Origin: Begonia masoniana
Taxonomy: Eukaryota > Streptophyta > Magnoliopsida > Cucurbitales > Begoniaceae
Length of the DNA stretch: 64,000 nt
NCBI GenBank assembly: GCA_022432975.1
Contig: CM039515.1
Coordinates: 21,594,923-21,658,922 of the forward strand
Direction of reading: 5' to 3'
Shown here: in pieces, positions 22,040 to 33,299 of the stretch
Layout of the letters: the number at the start of each line of letters is the position of its first letter
Position numbering within the stretch: position 1 is the stretch's first letter
Notes under the pieces: generated by a model
Database searches by the model: none
Seen by the model: only the letters and a program-made list of their open reading frames with translations
Told to the model about the DNA's origin: nothing
Translations under genes and position numbers: made by a program

Positions 22040-24554
22040 TGTAACGCCCCCGAACCCACCCCGGTTCGGTGCGCTACTTGGCTCACTCTAACCCCAATGA
22101 AAACGACATTTAAAACTAATTTAAAATAATTTTTCATAAACCCTAAATCATAAAATAAAACTGACACAACAGAATTTAAAACTAAATCTCTCGAAGCTCT
22201 CTTATGTCATACCTAGCTGCCTGGACTCACTAATTCCCTTACTCCTAACCTTTAAGCACCACGACGTCCTTCCCAAAATTTCGGCAAAGTAACGCCTGAA
22301 AATGGCGCCTCCAAAATGCTAGGTACCTGCAAACGAATAAATCCCACCAATCCAGAATATTCTTACTCAACTATCCACATACGAAATCTCCAAATGACAG
22401 TAAAGAGAGAAACTATACTACTAACATCCTTAAGTGAAGAAAATTCACAGTATAGGGCGACGCATCACCATTAACTATGACTATATACAACAATACAATA
22501 ACTCTCAAAACATCAACCAAAAAGAAAGTTACGCATTCCCATCATTTCTACAAACAGACATTTACAATAAACTACCAAAAGACAGCCCACATCTCCCAAA
22601 GACCATGGTCGAGACGCCCCGACAATTGCCCTCACCGGCGTGCCCCGTGTGCCACCAACTGCCGCCTAATCCTGGCTCCCTCGTCTAGCTCACCTGTAAC
22701 CGCATCGTTACCTACACCACAGAACACACACACACACGTAAGCTTACGCTTAGCAAGTAGGGAATGACAAATGCGACTAAACAAAATGCAACTTCTACAC
22801 TCTAGGCTGGTTTCAATTACATTCTCTTTTTATTAATCAGTTACCCGTGCATCTTTCATAGAGACCCTCCCGAGGTGCTCCTCGAGCACTACTCCCCGGC
22901 GAAGGTTCTCTTCTCAATATCACGGCTCCTCATAGAGATCCTTCCGAGGTGCTCCACGAGCACTACTCCCCGGCAAGGCAGCCATACTCGTTATCACTAT
23001 CACAACACAACTCTTGTAGAGACCCTCCCGAGGTGCTCCACGAGCACTACTCCCCGGCGAGGCAACTCTACTCGCTAACACTGCCTAGTGCAATGCATCC
23101 CTTGCAGGGACCCTCCCGAGGTGTTCCATGAACACTACTCCCCAGTGAGGCAACCCGACTTGTAGAGATCCTCCCGAGGTGCTCCACGAGCACTACTCCC
23201 CGGCGAGGCAACTCGACTTGTAGAGACCCTCCCGAGGTGCTCCACGAGCACTACTCCCCAACGAGGAAACTCTACTCGGGATCACAATGCATTTCTCATT
23301 ATTTCTATACATTTAATGCTCACTCCTTAAACCTGTGCTCACAACTCATTTTTCATGGCGCAAAAACCCTGACGCATGCCACACAATGCATAACATACAA
23401 TAAAACACAACAAGCAAACAACCAAACACAATCCACAACATAAAATAAAACACCACAAGCAAACAACCAAACAAACAAACATCCTTACCGTTCCGTGGTG
23501 TAGGCCCAAAGGCAACAAAATAAACAATCCTCTACTTACCTGCTGTCTCGGTTCGTGCTTGCTTACTTCGTCCAACCAAATTTACACGCTCGATCACTTA
23601 AAATAACGAAAACTTAACTTAGTAATATCCTAGAGGATTCTAAAGAAATCAACTAAACCAAGCAAAAACAAACTTTTCAACCTAAACGCTCAAACCCGAT
23701 TTTTATGTAAATTCTACCGCAAAAGTTCAAACGGTCATAACTTTCTCGTTTTTCAACGGATTTTGACGTGCCACCCCAATCCGTAAACATCTACACGTCT
23801 ATTATCCATTAAAATACTCAAATTAACCATCCAAATAATTTGACCAACCAGAAATTCACAAAACAGATTCGGCCCTCAATGCTTTCAAAAACTGATTTTT
23901 CACAACTTCCGCAAAATCCCCACTCTAGCTCCATAAACCACCTAAACTCACCCCTCTAACATTTAAAACACTAAATCTAGAAAGAAAACTAACCAAGAAC
24001 CATAATTTTCGGAATCCCCATTTAGGGTTTTCCAAACCCTAGCAAATCTTCACTAAAACATTTAAAAAAACACTAAAATCACCCTATAGATGTATTATTA
24101 TCAAAACCCACTTAAACTCTTGCCTTAAACCTTGAAAAAGCTTGATAAAATGAAGAAGATGGAGGCTTCAATGGCTTCCAATGTCGTGGATAGGAGGAAG
24201 AAGAAGGAAATGGGTTTTTGCCATTAATTCACCTAACTTTACCAATTTATAAAAAAAACATTTTCCTCTTTTTGTTTTTAACCACTAACTTTCTAAAATT
24301 TCAAAACACCACCAATATTCATTTGCCTCACATTTCTCACGTGGTACACCCCCATTTCAATCCCTTTTTTTTATTTCTTTTAATTAAAACAACCAATCAA
24401 CCACAATTCTCTCTTAACCTTTATTAGTTTTCTCACAAATTCTCTTTTTCTAAATTAATTGCTAGAAAAACTCTAAAATCAAGGTTATGTTCTTCTAGTG
24501 TAATTAAATCTAAGGTAACCCATAGTTAAGGAAAAAAAAATCCTAGGTGTTACA
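22040..24554 (-). mobile_element. Solo LTR, type E, minus strand, in element 2 leader
   Basis: On the minus strand it starts TGTAACACCT (from 24554) and ends at 22040 (GTTACA inverted as TGTAACGCCC). It is flanked by GGTCG (22035-22039) and GGCCG (24555-24559), an imperfect 5-bp target duplication. Length 2515 bp. It contains six ~58-75-bp repeats (about 22862-23280), an 18-nt microexon-like block (22694-22711), and the conserved ATCCGTTGAAAAACGAGAAA block near 23760. The same insertion at the same site is present in copy 2 (40979), so it predates the duplication. Confidence 0.9.
22862..23280 (-). repeat. Tandem repeat of LTR E, six units
   Basis: Six imperfect units contain CCGAGGTGCTCCACGAGCAC or variants followed by TACTCCCCGGCGAGGCA. 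The array sits in the intron-like position between the donor (near 23535 on the minus strand) and the microexon. Confidence 0.85.
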
Positions 24555-24604
24555 GGCCGCCGTGCAACGTGCTTCACCGATTGTAAGTATTTCTTTAACT
24601 CTAG

Positions 24605-27263
24605 TGTAACACTCGGATTTTTCGGGTTTCCGCTCGCAGGGGTACTTTCGTAAATGAGCAAATTAAGATTTCTTCTTGAGAGGGATGTTTCACTAGAATC
24701 CTAGTAATTAATTATGAGGGTTTGAGAGATAAAGAAAAGTTTCGAGGAATTTGAATTATTAACGTCCGAGTTTCCAACTTTTCGCTATATAGTTTTGTAT
24801 TAGTAAAAATAGTAAATTAAATCCGTTTTACGAACGGAGAGTTTCGTTAGAGCCCTAGAAATAAGTTGGAATATTTGGAGGAATAAAGGAGTTTCGGAGA
24901 AACCAAATTAATAGACGAAATAATGGTTTAAGTTAAGAAATTAAGTGAGGGTAAAATAGTAATTTAGAAAATCAAAAACTTTAATTAAATAGGGTTTTCT
25001 CTCTCCCTCCCCCCCTCACTTTTCCTCTCCCTCACGCGAGCCTCCCATTTTCCTTCCCCCTTGGCGATTTTCTTCTCTTCTCCATCGCCATCTCCAACGT
25101 CGATCTACTCCTCCATTTTAGGCGATTTCTCATTCAAGTTTCTTCAACAAAACAAGGTGCTAGGTAAGTTCTACACTCTAGACAAATTTATTTGAGGTTT
25201 TAGGGTTTGTTTTGAGTTAGGGTTTGTGATGAAATTTAGGGGGTTTTGTTAGAAATCGTTAGGGTTGTTTATTTATTACTCATTGGTGATGTATTAGTGA
25301 TTATTGAGGTTGTTGGAGTAGATTAAGGGTGTTGGTTGAGGTTTAATGTTAAGTTTTGGTTGATGGAAATGTAGATTGACACCATTAATGGAGTTTTGAA
25401 GTTGGTGAGCACCAAGTGCTCGATGTAATGTCTGAATGAAATGAATTAGAGGTTTTAGAAGAATTTGTCCTAGCTCGAGACGTCGATTTGTTTAGATTTG
25501 ATGTTTGAGAGTCGATATTAATGGTTTATTGTTAAATGCCCTAGTTGACTCAAGCTCAACGGACGGTGCTCGGCGTATCTAGGACGCCAGGTAAGTGGAT
25601 GTTAGGTTTCCGGCCCTTAAGGCCCTACATCGTGTCAACGCTAGGCTTTTCTGTTTTGATGATGATTTTCTGATTGTGGGGCTTAATGAATCGGGTAGCC
25701 TAGGATGTTAGCTATTAGATGTTTGTAAAGTTTGTCAAAAGTAATGTATGTCTATGTATGTTGTGAATTGTTTGATGATATGTCTTGATGATATGTTGTA
25801 CGTAGATTACCTCATGCATCATGTTTTATAAAAAGTACGAAAATGTTTTAGCATATGTTTTCACGATTTGAACGTAGAAACGACAACGATGTAAAATGAA
25901 AATGTAAAGTGTCTGAGGGAAGTGGTTCACCCTTCAGATGTAAATTGTGGAACGTCCAGAAAACGTATGATATCTGAGGGAAGTGGTTCACCCTTCAGAT
26001 AAAGATGTATATGTAGAACGTCTAGAGATGGAGAAACTAATCCGCCCTCCATTGGTAGAGGATTACATGTATGTACGATGAAACGAAATGAAACGATTAT
26101 GAACGATGAAACGAAACGAAATGATTATGTACGATGAAACTGTAGAAACTGCATATGTTAAGTAAAACGTTTTAAATTCATATAGTGCATTCCCTTACTA
26201 AGCATTAGGCTTAATGTATATGTTGTATGATGTAGGTGACAGGTTGAAGGTGAGAGTTCCTGTCAATGACAAAGAATAGATGGTTGACGGATGGTGCTCG
26301 TGGCGACGGGGTGTGTTTTGGCATGGTTCAGTGACTTGGGTATGCTCCGAGCTTTTTGGGTAATTAATGTGAAGTTGTTTTATGTTAGAAATGTAAGGGA
26401 TTTTAAGATATGTAAGGGTGTTTGATAGGTTGGAATTTGTTTAGTGGATGTGGGCTTGGAGTCGTGTCATTTTGAATGATTTGGTGACGGGTTTGTTTTA
26501 AGAATGTTTTTAAAGAAATTCCACTTTTACCGTTCGATGTTATTTGAGGATTTGTTTGGGTTTTAATTGATGATTATAGGTGATTTATAACTGTAGGGAT
26601 TGACTCGGTTTTAGATCGATCCATGCAGTTTGTTTTCACGAATTTAAAACACGTGATCGAGTACGTTGAGTCGGGTTTTTTTTTTAGGAGATTGAATTAT
26701 GGTGGGTTTATGGTATTTGGGAATGTTTTTGGAGTGTTAAGTGTATATGGTAAGGGGTAAGTGAGAATGGTGTAAAGAAGGTGTGAGAAAGGAGATGAAG
26801 TGTGAGTTTTGGGTTATGTTTGTGGAGTGCAGGGGCGAAGGATGAAGAAAAATGGAAGAAGAAGAAAAAGAGGGAGGAAGAGCTGCGCTCTCTGGAGGAA
26901 TTCCAGAGAGCGTGGCGATTGCTTGCCTCTGGGAGGCGAGCAATCGCCTCCTCCTCTGCCTGGCATCGCTCAGGCGATTGCCAGGCGAGGTAACAATCGC
27001 CAGGAGGCGATTGCTCGCCAGGAGCAATCGCCACCTCCTCTGGCATTTAAAAAAAAAATGTTTTAAATAAATTGTTTTCTTTATTAATTAATTGTTTTAT
27101 TGTTTAAAGTTTATTGTTTTAGTAATTGTTCTAAATGACTTACTAAACGAACTCCGATTTCTATTTCGATTTCGGCTCCGATTTAGATTTCGCTTTATGT
27201 ACAGTTAAAGTAAGAGATTGTAGGAAAAAAAAAATACTAAGGGTACGGGTAAGGGTTGTGACA
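24605..27263 (+). mobile_element. Solo LTR, type F, inside the leader intron of element 2
   Basis: It starts TGTAACACTC and ends TTGTGACA, and is flanked by TCTAG at 24600-24604 and 27264-27268. Copy 2 keeps the empty site (CTCTAGTTAG near 49200), which proves the insertion. Length 2659 bp. It holds a pyrimidine-rich leader (24995-25080), donor GTAAGT near 25164, exon-like block near 25556-25590, a 61-bp repeat in two units (25912 and 25973), the TTACTAAGCATTAGGC block near 26192, a 14-nt microexon (26236-26249) and a block of GCGATTGC dyads (26880-27030). Confidence 0.93.
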
Positions 27264-27324
27264 TCTAGTTAGTTCCTTTTCTAAGATTAGATTTTCTAAA
27301 CTTTTACAGGAATAGAATTAAAAA

Positions 27325-27424
27325 ATGTCAAGAAACCCCGGAAAACCAAGACGACCCGGATGACCCCGGAATGAACCAGAACCACCTGAGGACCCGAATA
27401 AACAACTCAGGGATTTATTGAACG
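27325..27424 (+). pseudogene. gag: Gag, N-terminal end, element 2 (cut by element H)
   Basis: The first 100 bases of gag follow the leader acceptor TTTTACAG, starting MSRNPGKPRRPG. An in-frame TGA at 27361-27363 is shared with the copy at 49298-49300, so the lesion predates the duplication. The frame then reads NEPEPPEDPNKQLRDLL before element H. The remainder of the gene is at 36304-37274. Confidence 0.8.
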
Positions 27425-30288
27425 TGTAACGCCCCCGAACCCACCCTGGCTGGGAGCGCTACTTTGCTAACCAAACCCGCGTTTAAAACATCGTTTAAAA
27501 TAATTTTCGTAAATTTTATGACTCGTTTTTGGGTTTTTCGAACCCTCGAAATTTATTGGAAAATGGGCCCAAAATACGTTTAAAATACGTCGGAAAATGT
27601 CGGGTCAAAATATTGTAGAAAAAGGGAGAAATTTAAAATTTTAAAAAAAATCAGCCCAAAAAGGCGCTGGGCGCCGCGCGCGCCCAGGCAGCGCGCCAGC
27701 GCTCCGCGCGCCCGTCTGCGCGCTGGGCGCACCCCGCAGGTGCCCAATCGCGATCGGTCGCGTTTTGGGCCCGATCGATCGAGCCCGCTCGGGCTATTTT
27801 CACCAAAATTGACCCCGGCCGCGATCGATCGTGACCCATGCCTGATCGATCGGGCCGGCTCGGGTATTTTCGGCCAAAAACGTCCCAAAACACCCCATTT
27901 TGACTTTTCTCGACTTTCCCAACCTTTCTACACTTTTCTACAAGCCCGACACCTCCAAAAATCCTGAAATTTTTACCATACACTCCCAACACATAAATCG
28001 TCAAATCCCGTAAATTTTGTGGAAAACCAACTTCAAACGGATCTTAATAAAAATAGCTAACTTAAACCCGACGTTGTTTGTTTTAAAATCAAAACGGACG
28101 GCATAACGCCTAAAATCCAATAAACCAAAACCTGCGATTTAAAACCGAAAAACATACATCTTCAATTCCAAACATTTGTACTCACTACTTATCAACACAA
28201 TAAATTCATAAAACCATCAAAGTGAGTACGAAAACATTTACGAAACCAAGTACTAAAACTTTCCACCATTCTAATCTATTTCAAAACAAAACCTTTACAA
28301 ATAAAACTATCCACAACATTCCCACAAAATACCCGAAGAAGGACAGTGATCCAGACGCCCCGACAAATAGCCTGCACCGACGAGCTCCGTACTCCCCTGA
28401 CTTCATCCTAATCCTCGGCGGTCTCGTCAGCCTCACCTGTCAAACACTCGTCACCTGCACCACAGAACACACACACACGTAAGCTTACGCTTAGCAAGTA
28501 GGGAAAAGAAATACAACATGCACGATACACCCTAAATGCTCAACTCAACCCTAACATGCAGTTTCTACACACTCCGTTATTTTCTTTTCGTTCTGATAGC
28601 ATTTGTCTCTAGTAAAATCCCTCTCGGGGTGCTCAACGAGCCACGTGCCCGACGAGGCTATTCTACTTTAGACCATTTCTAGTAAAATTCCTCTCGGGGT
28701 GCTCAACGAGCCACGTGCCCGACGAGGCTATTCTACTTTAGACCATTTATAGTAAAATCCCTCTCGGGGTGCTCAAGGAGCCACGTGCCCGACGAGGCTA
28801 TTCTACGGTAAAGTCCCTTGCGGGGTGCTCAGCGAGCCACGTGCCCGACAAGGCGATCCTACCCTAGGCCATCTCTAGTAAAATCCCTCTCGAGGTGCTC
28901 AACGAGCCACGTGCCCGACGAGGCGATTCTACCGTAAAATCCCTTGCGAGGTGCTCAGCGAGCCACGTGCCCGACAAGGCGATTTTACTTTAATGCTCAC
29001 TCATCATCAAACCCGTGCTCACAATCTCATGCTCACTCAATGCACAACATAAAATAACCACAACAACCAAACTAACACCAACAACAACGACAAACAAACA
29101 CCAAACAACAATAACCAAGCAATTCATTCCCACACTACTCAATATAAATAACACAACTATCACACAATAAATCCTACCGTTCCGTGGTGTAGGCCCTAAG
29201 GCAAAACAAACGTCCTCTGCCTACCTGGCGTCTCGGTAATTGCTTTCTCACTTCCACCAGTCAAATCACACGTTCGATCACCTAACAAATACGAAAAACT
29301 TACTTAATAACAAACTAAAAGATTCTATGGAAATCAACTAACCAAACTAAAGAAATTCTTAACCTAAACTAACTAAAATTATGACACATATCATTTCCAA
29401 CACACCAAACCCAGTTTTTGTGAAATGTACCGACGTCCAACTTTAAACGGCCATAACTTCCTCGTTTTTCAACGGATTTCGACGTGCCACCCCAATTCGG
29501 AAACCTCTACACGTCTACTATCTATTGAAACATTTAAACTAACCAAACAAATCACTTGGCCAAACCGAAAAGGCAAAAACAGAACCGGTGCGCTTTAGGG
29601 TAAAAACCGGTTTTTGTGACATTCACTTCCAATCCATAATCTAACCACCCAAACGACTTAAACCATCGTATCTAAGGATTTAATGACCAAGAGAGGAAGA
29701 AAACCATCAAAGAGAATACAAATTTCGTAATCCCTAACCTAGGGTTTTCAAACTCCCACTAAACTCACTCAAACTACACTTAAAACACCACAAATCAATA
29801 CCTAAGTATATACAAACCAAAACCCACTTGATTTTACCTCGAAATCTTGCAAACCCTAGGTGGAATGAAGCTTGGAAGGGCTTCAATGGCTGCCAAGGAG
29901 AATCGTGGAGCAAGGGGAAAAAGATGATGGATTTTGGTTCAATTTTGCCTTTTTAACCTAAAAGTTTTTCCACTTTTAATTTCCACCTCAAATCTCTTTA
30001 AAATTGCAAAACAATCCCTCACTTTTTACTCCATTAAATCCACCGTGAAAGCATCCCTAAAACCCCACTTTTTCATTTACTTTTCACACAATTAAAGTTT
30101 TATTCTTATTGGTTGATATATTTTAACTTTTCAACTTTCTTTGGTTTGACTTTTCAAAATAGTTTGGTTTGAATTGTCAAACCATTCTTCTCTTTGAATT
30201 ACTCCTAAACCCTTCCTCACATAACAATAAACTCTCACACATTTCTAACCTAGGCTACGCACATAATAGAAGTTTTCTGGGTGTTACA
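27425..30288 (-). mobile_element. 3' LTR of element H
   Basis: Length 2864 bp, with proper ends on both sides; the PPT complement follows at 30289. On the minus strand it carries the conserved GTGGCACGTCGAAATCCGTT block near 29490, a six-unit G-box repeat (28610-28990), an 18-nt microexon-like block (28437-28454) and a GC-rich block with CGATCGATCG dyads (27660-27870). Frames crossing the GC block are not genes. Confidence 0.93.
28610..28992 (-). repeat. G-box tandem repeat, LTR H left copy, six units
   Basis: Six units of about 53-68 bp each contain GAGCCACGTGCCCGAC. The central CACGTG is a perfect G-box, the binding site of plant bHLH and bZIP factors, and all six units keep it while the unit edges vary. 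The right LTR has seven units (34508-34965). Confidence 0.88.
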
Positions 30289-30303
30289 ATCCACCCTCCT
30301 TAC
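30289..30303 (-). other. Polypurine tract of element H (inverted)
   Basis: ATCCACCCTCCTTAC is the reverse complement of GTAAGGAGGGTGGAT and abuts the 3' LTR. It marks the 3' end of the internal region. Confidence 0.9.
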
Positions 30304-31936
30304 AAAAATTTTGTCCTCAAAATTTGCATACCTTAGTGATTCATCCACTTTATCATTCCAACTCTATCCTCTTGCTATGTGGGTTTTCATGATGACTCTT
30401 AACTATGCTACGGTTCGACACATCTATCGAGTGTCCTTAACACTTCTCCAATAATGATCAGTCCTACATCTCCAAGTTTTAAATTTCACTTAAGCGTCTA
30501 TCATTTACACCCGCAAACTTTTCTGCATCTCCAAGAGTTTAACCAGGACTCTTCAATCCCTCTAACTTAGTTCTTAACTCAAATTGTTCCCTGAGCTCAA
30601 TGCACATAGTCCCTCAATTCGCACATTACCACATACTTAAGGTCCAAAAATCTAATTTCCTCAAAATTCTTTTAAAATGTCATAACTGATCTAATTTGAA
30701 CGAACCTTACTTCTAAGTGCACTCCCTTATTAATTCCTGTGCAATTGTAATTTCTGCACTTCACTCAAGAGGTTCAATTCTTACTGAACCCTCTTCATAA
30801 TCTAATTCCTTACCTTACTTGCTCTCTAAATTTTTAATTGATTTGTCACGCTAAGTCTCAACTACACCACTGCCCAAATTATCTACCGTGTACTCCTAAG
30901 AACCTAACGAGCAATGAAAATTTCCTACAACTTAAAGTTTTAATTTTGTTAGCTATGATCTTTATAGTTCCATCCTCTTACGTTCGTACGTTCTTATGTT
31001 ACAGTTGCATACTTAAACACTCATCACTACACTCTCAAGCTCGTCTATCTAAGTTTCGACTCAACCGTTTCCTCAAGCTAATTTCTCACTTATCCCTCCT
31101 CTCTTTTACACTCATTTCCTTCAAATAGTCATGACATTTTATTACTTATCCCTACGCACTCAAACGCTTTTCGAAGCTAATTTTCGTCCCTTTCATTCGA
31201 ACTCTATAAGTCCGCAAATCTTATCCACTTAGGGTATAGAACCCTTTATTCTCTACGTTCTTCAGCGTTGCACAAAATACTAAGTCCTTCCTAAGTCCGT
31301 CCAAAATCTAGAACGTAACTTTCATCTCCTATCCTCTATTTTCTCGACACAAGACTAAGCTAGTTACCACCTCAACGGTTTGAAACTTTTTGACTTAGGT
31401 TTATTCCTACTGTACTTACCGCCTCTCGTTCAATATTCCTGTCAACTCACATTCTACCGAACACTCAAAGTATAAACCTAAATTTATAACTTCCTTTCCA
31501 CAGTTCTTACAAATTTCAAAATTCACTCGAAATTCTCTCCAAATTTCCATAGTTTACTTGCTATTTGATTCTCGCTTGCTCTTCAACTTAGGTTCTAATA
31601 CCTATCCCGAACCTTTCACAACTAGTCCAGTCCTCCATAGCTCACCTACTCATACGTTCTTAGACCAGTACTCACTAATTTCAAAATTTTCCTAAAATGG
31701 AATAACGACTCACTCTCTCTTACCCTTCAACTCGATTTTAAACATCCCACTTAATTTCATTACACTAACCTCAAAACATCACCCTAAATAAAAGGCTAGG
31801 CTTTTCTATTGAATACACTCCTAAAACGGTGCCTATGCCTAAGGATCAACTCTTGTTAAAAAAAATGAGTATCACTGTGCATTAATTAATGGCTTTCTAA
31901 TCCTCGATACTAATTAATATGAACATTCCTATATGA
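30304..31936 (-). mobile_element. Non-coding tail of element H
   Basis: About 1.6 kb lies between the gag stop and the PPT, AT-rich and full of stops in all frames. It occupies the place where pol would be. It opens at the PPT side with the same AAAATTTTGTCC motif as the other tails. No gene is supported. Confidence 0.75.
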
Positions 31937-33136
31937 TCACTCAGACGGACTCACATTCACATTCACTTTCACCACAAATGCATTTGCCGCAAAGGAATGA
32001 GAAACACCTGAGATAACAGCAGGATGGTCTTCACCATCAGGCTCGATCATAGCAAAAATTCTAGGCATAGCTTTAACTGATTCTTTCTTCGCTACCAAGC
32101 AATCCTTCTCCATGTGACCTGGTTTGTTGCAATTAAAACATCGAAGAACTTTTGGCTTTGGGCAGTCTCGTAACATATGGCCAGTCTCCAAGCAATTGTA
32201 ACACTTTCCGTCATACTGTCCACATTCTCCCGGGTGATGTTTTAAACACTTTGGACACTGCTGAAAAAACTTCTTCTGTTGTGGTTGATGCTGAGGCTTC
32301 TCACAACTTCTTTGATCTTTCAAATTTTCGCCCGGTCGTTTAGTACCTTGGAACTGAGAAGATGATCCGCCTCTGCTAAACTGAGCTGTAATATCCTTGA
32401 ACATTCTCTTAGGAGCATCAGCAGGTTTAAGAATCTTCCCAGCAGTTACCTCCACTTCTAAAGCCTTGGCCATCACACGAGTAAAGGGTATCCCATCGAT
32501 CCCAAAGGTCTTCACCAGCATTTCAATCTCTGGCTTCAAACCTTGTACGAACTGAAAAATTTTGTCTTCCTCCCTATTGACCATATGGCCGGCAAACTTG
32601 GATAATGTTTCGAACTGCTGAATATAGTCTCCAACGGATCCAGTCTGCTTCAAAGCCATGAACTCTAATCGCTTTTCTGCTTGGACTGTTCGGTTATAGT
32701 ATTTCTCATAAAATATTTCCTTGAAGTCTTCCCAATTCATACTCTGAGTATCGGTCATAGCTTTCACTGACCCCCACCAGCTTCTCGCACTATTCGACAA
32801 ATGGAAGGTAGCACATTTAACCTTGTTTTGTTCTTCCACTTCTGCAACATTAAACATCTCTTCCACTGTACAAATCCAATTTTCAGCCACTGTCGGATCC
32901 GTCAAACTTCCTTCGAATGCCGGAGGCTTTAACCTTCGAAATCTATCGCCACTAGAGCCAGCTCAAGAGCTGGACCCCGCTCCAAGGTTTCCCGGTAGTC
33001 CTTGATTCATAAAAATACCGAGCAGCTGAGATTGCATGTTCAACAGATCCCGGAGTTGCTTATTCGGGTCCTCGGGCAGTTCTAGTTCATTCCGAGGTCG
33101 TCCAGGTCGTCTTGGTGGTCCTTGGTTTCTAGGCAT
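31937..33136 (-). pseudogene. gag: Gag of element H with one internal stop
   Basis: This is a near-complete Gag of 399 codons starting with ATG at 33136 (MPRNQG). A single TGA at 32963-32965 (around codon 58) interrupts it; the 322-codon remainder is open. Features in order are the SWICTVEEMF-type gag core (here NWICTVEEMF), QQFETLSKFAGHM, a CPKCLKHHPGEC finger, and two CCHC knuckles, CYNCLETGHMLRDC and CFNCNKPGHMEKDC. After the knuckles the protein reads PAVISG and then jumps to VSHSF, which in element C flank the protease active site. The protease core (DSGA) is thus deleted and its edge is fused to Gag. This gives direct evidence that the gag-only family arose by deletion from a gag-pol ancestor. 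Confidence 0.92.
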
Positions 33137-33151
33137 TTTCTAATGCTAGTC

Positions 33152-33215
33152 CTGTAAAAGGTTAGAAAATCTAATCTTAGAAAAAGAACTAACTAAAGTT
33201 TAAAGAAATACTTAC
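33152..33215 (-). other. Putative leader intron of element H
   Basis: On the minus strand a GTAAGTATTTC donor and a CTTTTACAG acceptor bracket about 64 bases just upstream of gag, as in the other elements. Confidence 0.5.
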
Positions 33216-33283
33216 AATCGGTGAAGCACGTTGCACAGCGGTCGGCATTGTCGGGTAATCCTTTGAACGTCTCGACCACTTTT

Positions 33284-33295
33284 GCTCTGATACCA
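33284..33295 (-). other. Primer binding site (tRNA-iMet) of element H
   Basis: GCTCTGATACCA is the exact reverse complement of TGGTATCAGAGC and lies four bases from the 5' LTR edge at 33300. Confidence 0.95.
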
Positions 33296-33299
33296 TCTT

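Noticed and set aside
26708..27070. Frames of 63-112 codons on both strands
   Set aside because: These overlap the GCGATTGC dyad block of solo LTR F; overlapping frames on both strands point to composition, not a gene.
27580..28004. Frames of 102-117 codons on the minus strand, repeated at 33455-33872
   Set aside because: These are the GC-rich 3' part of LTR H, present in both LTRs. No domain or coding signature was recognised.
30838..31128. 96-codon frame in the tail of element H
   Set aside because: It is on the strand opposite to the element, in AT-rich tail sequence, and not conserved in the other tails.
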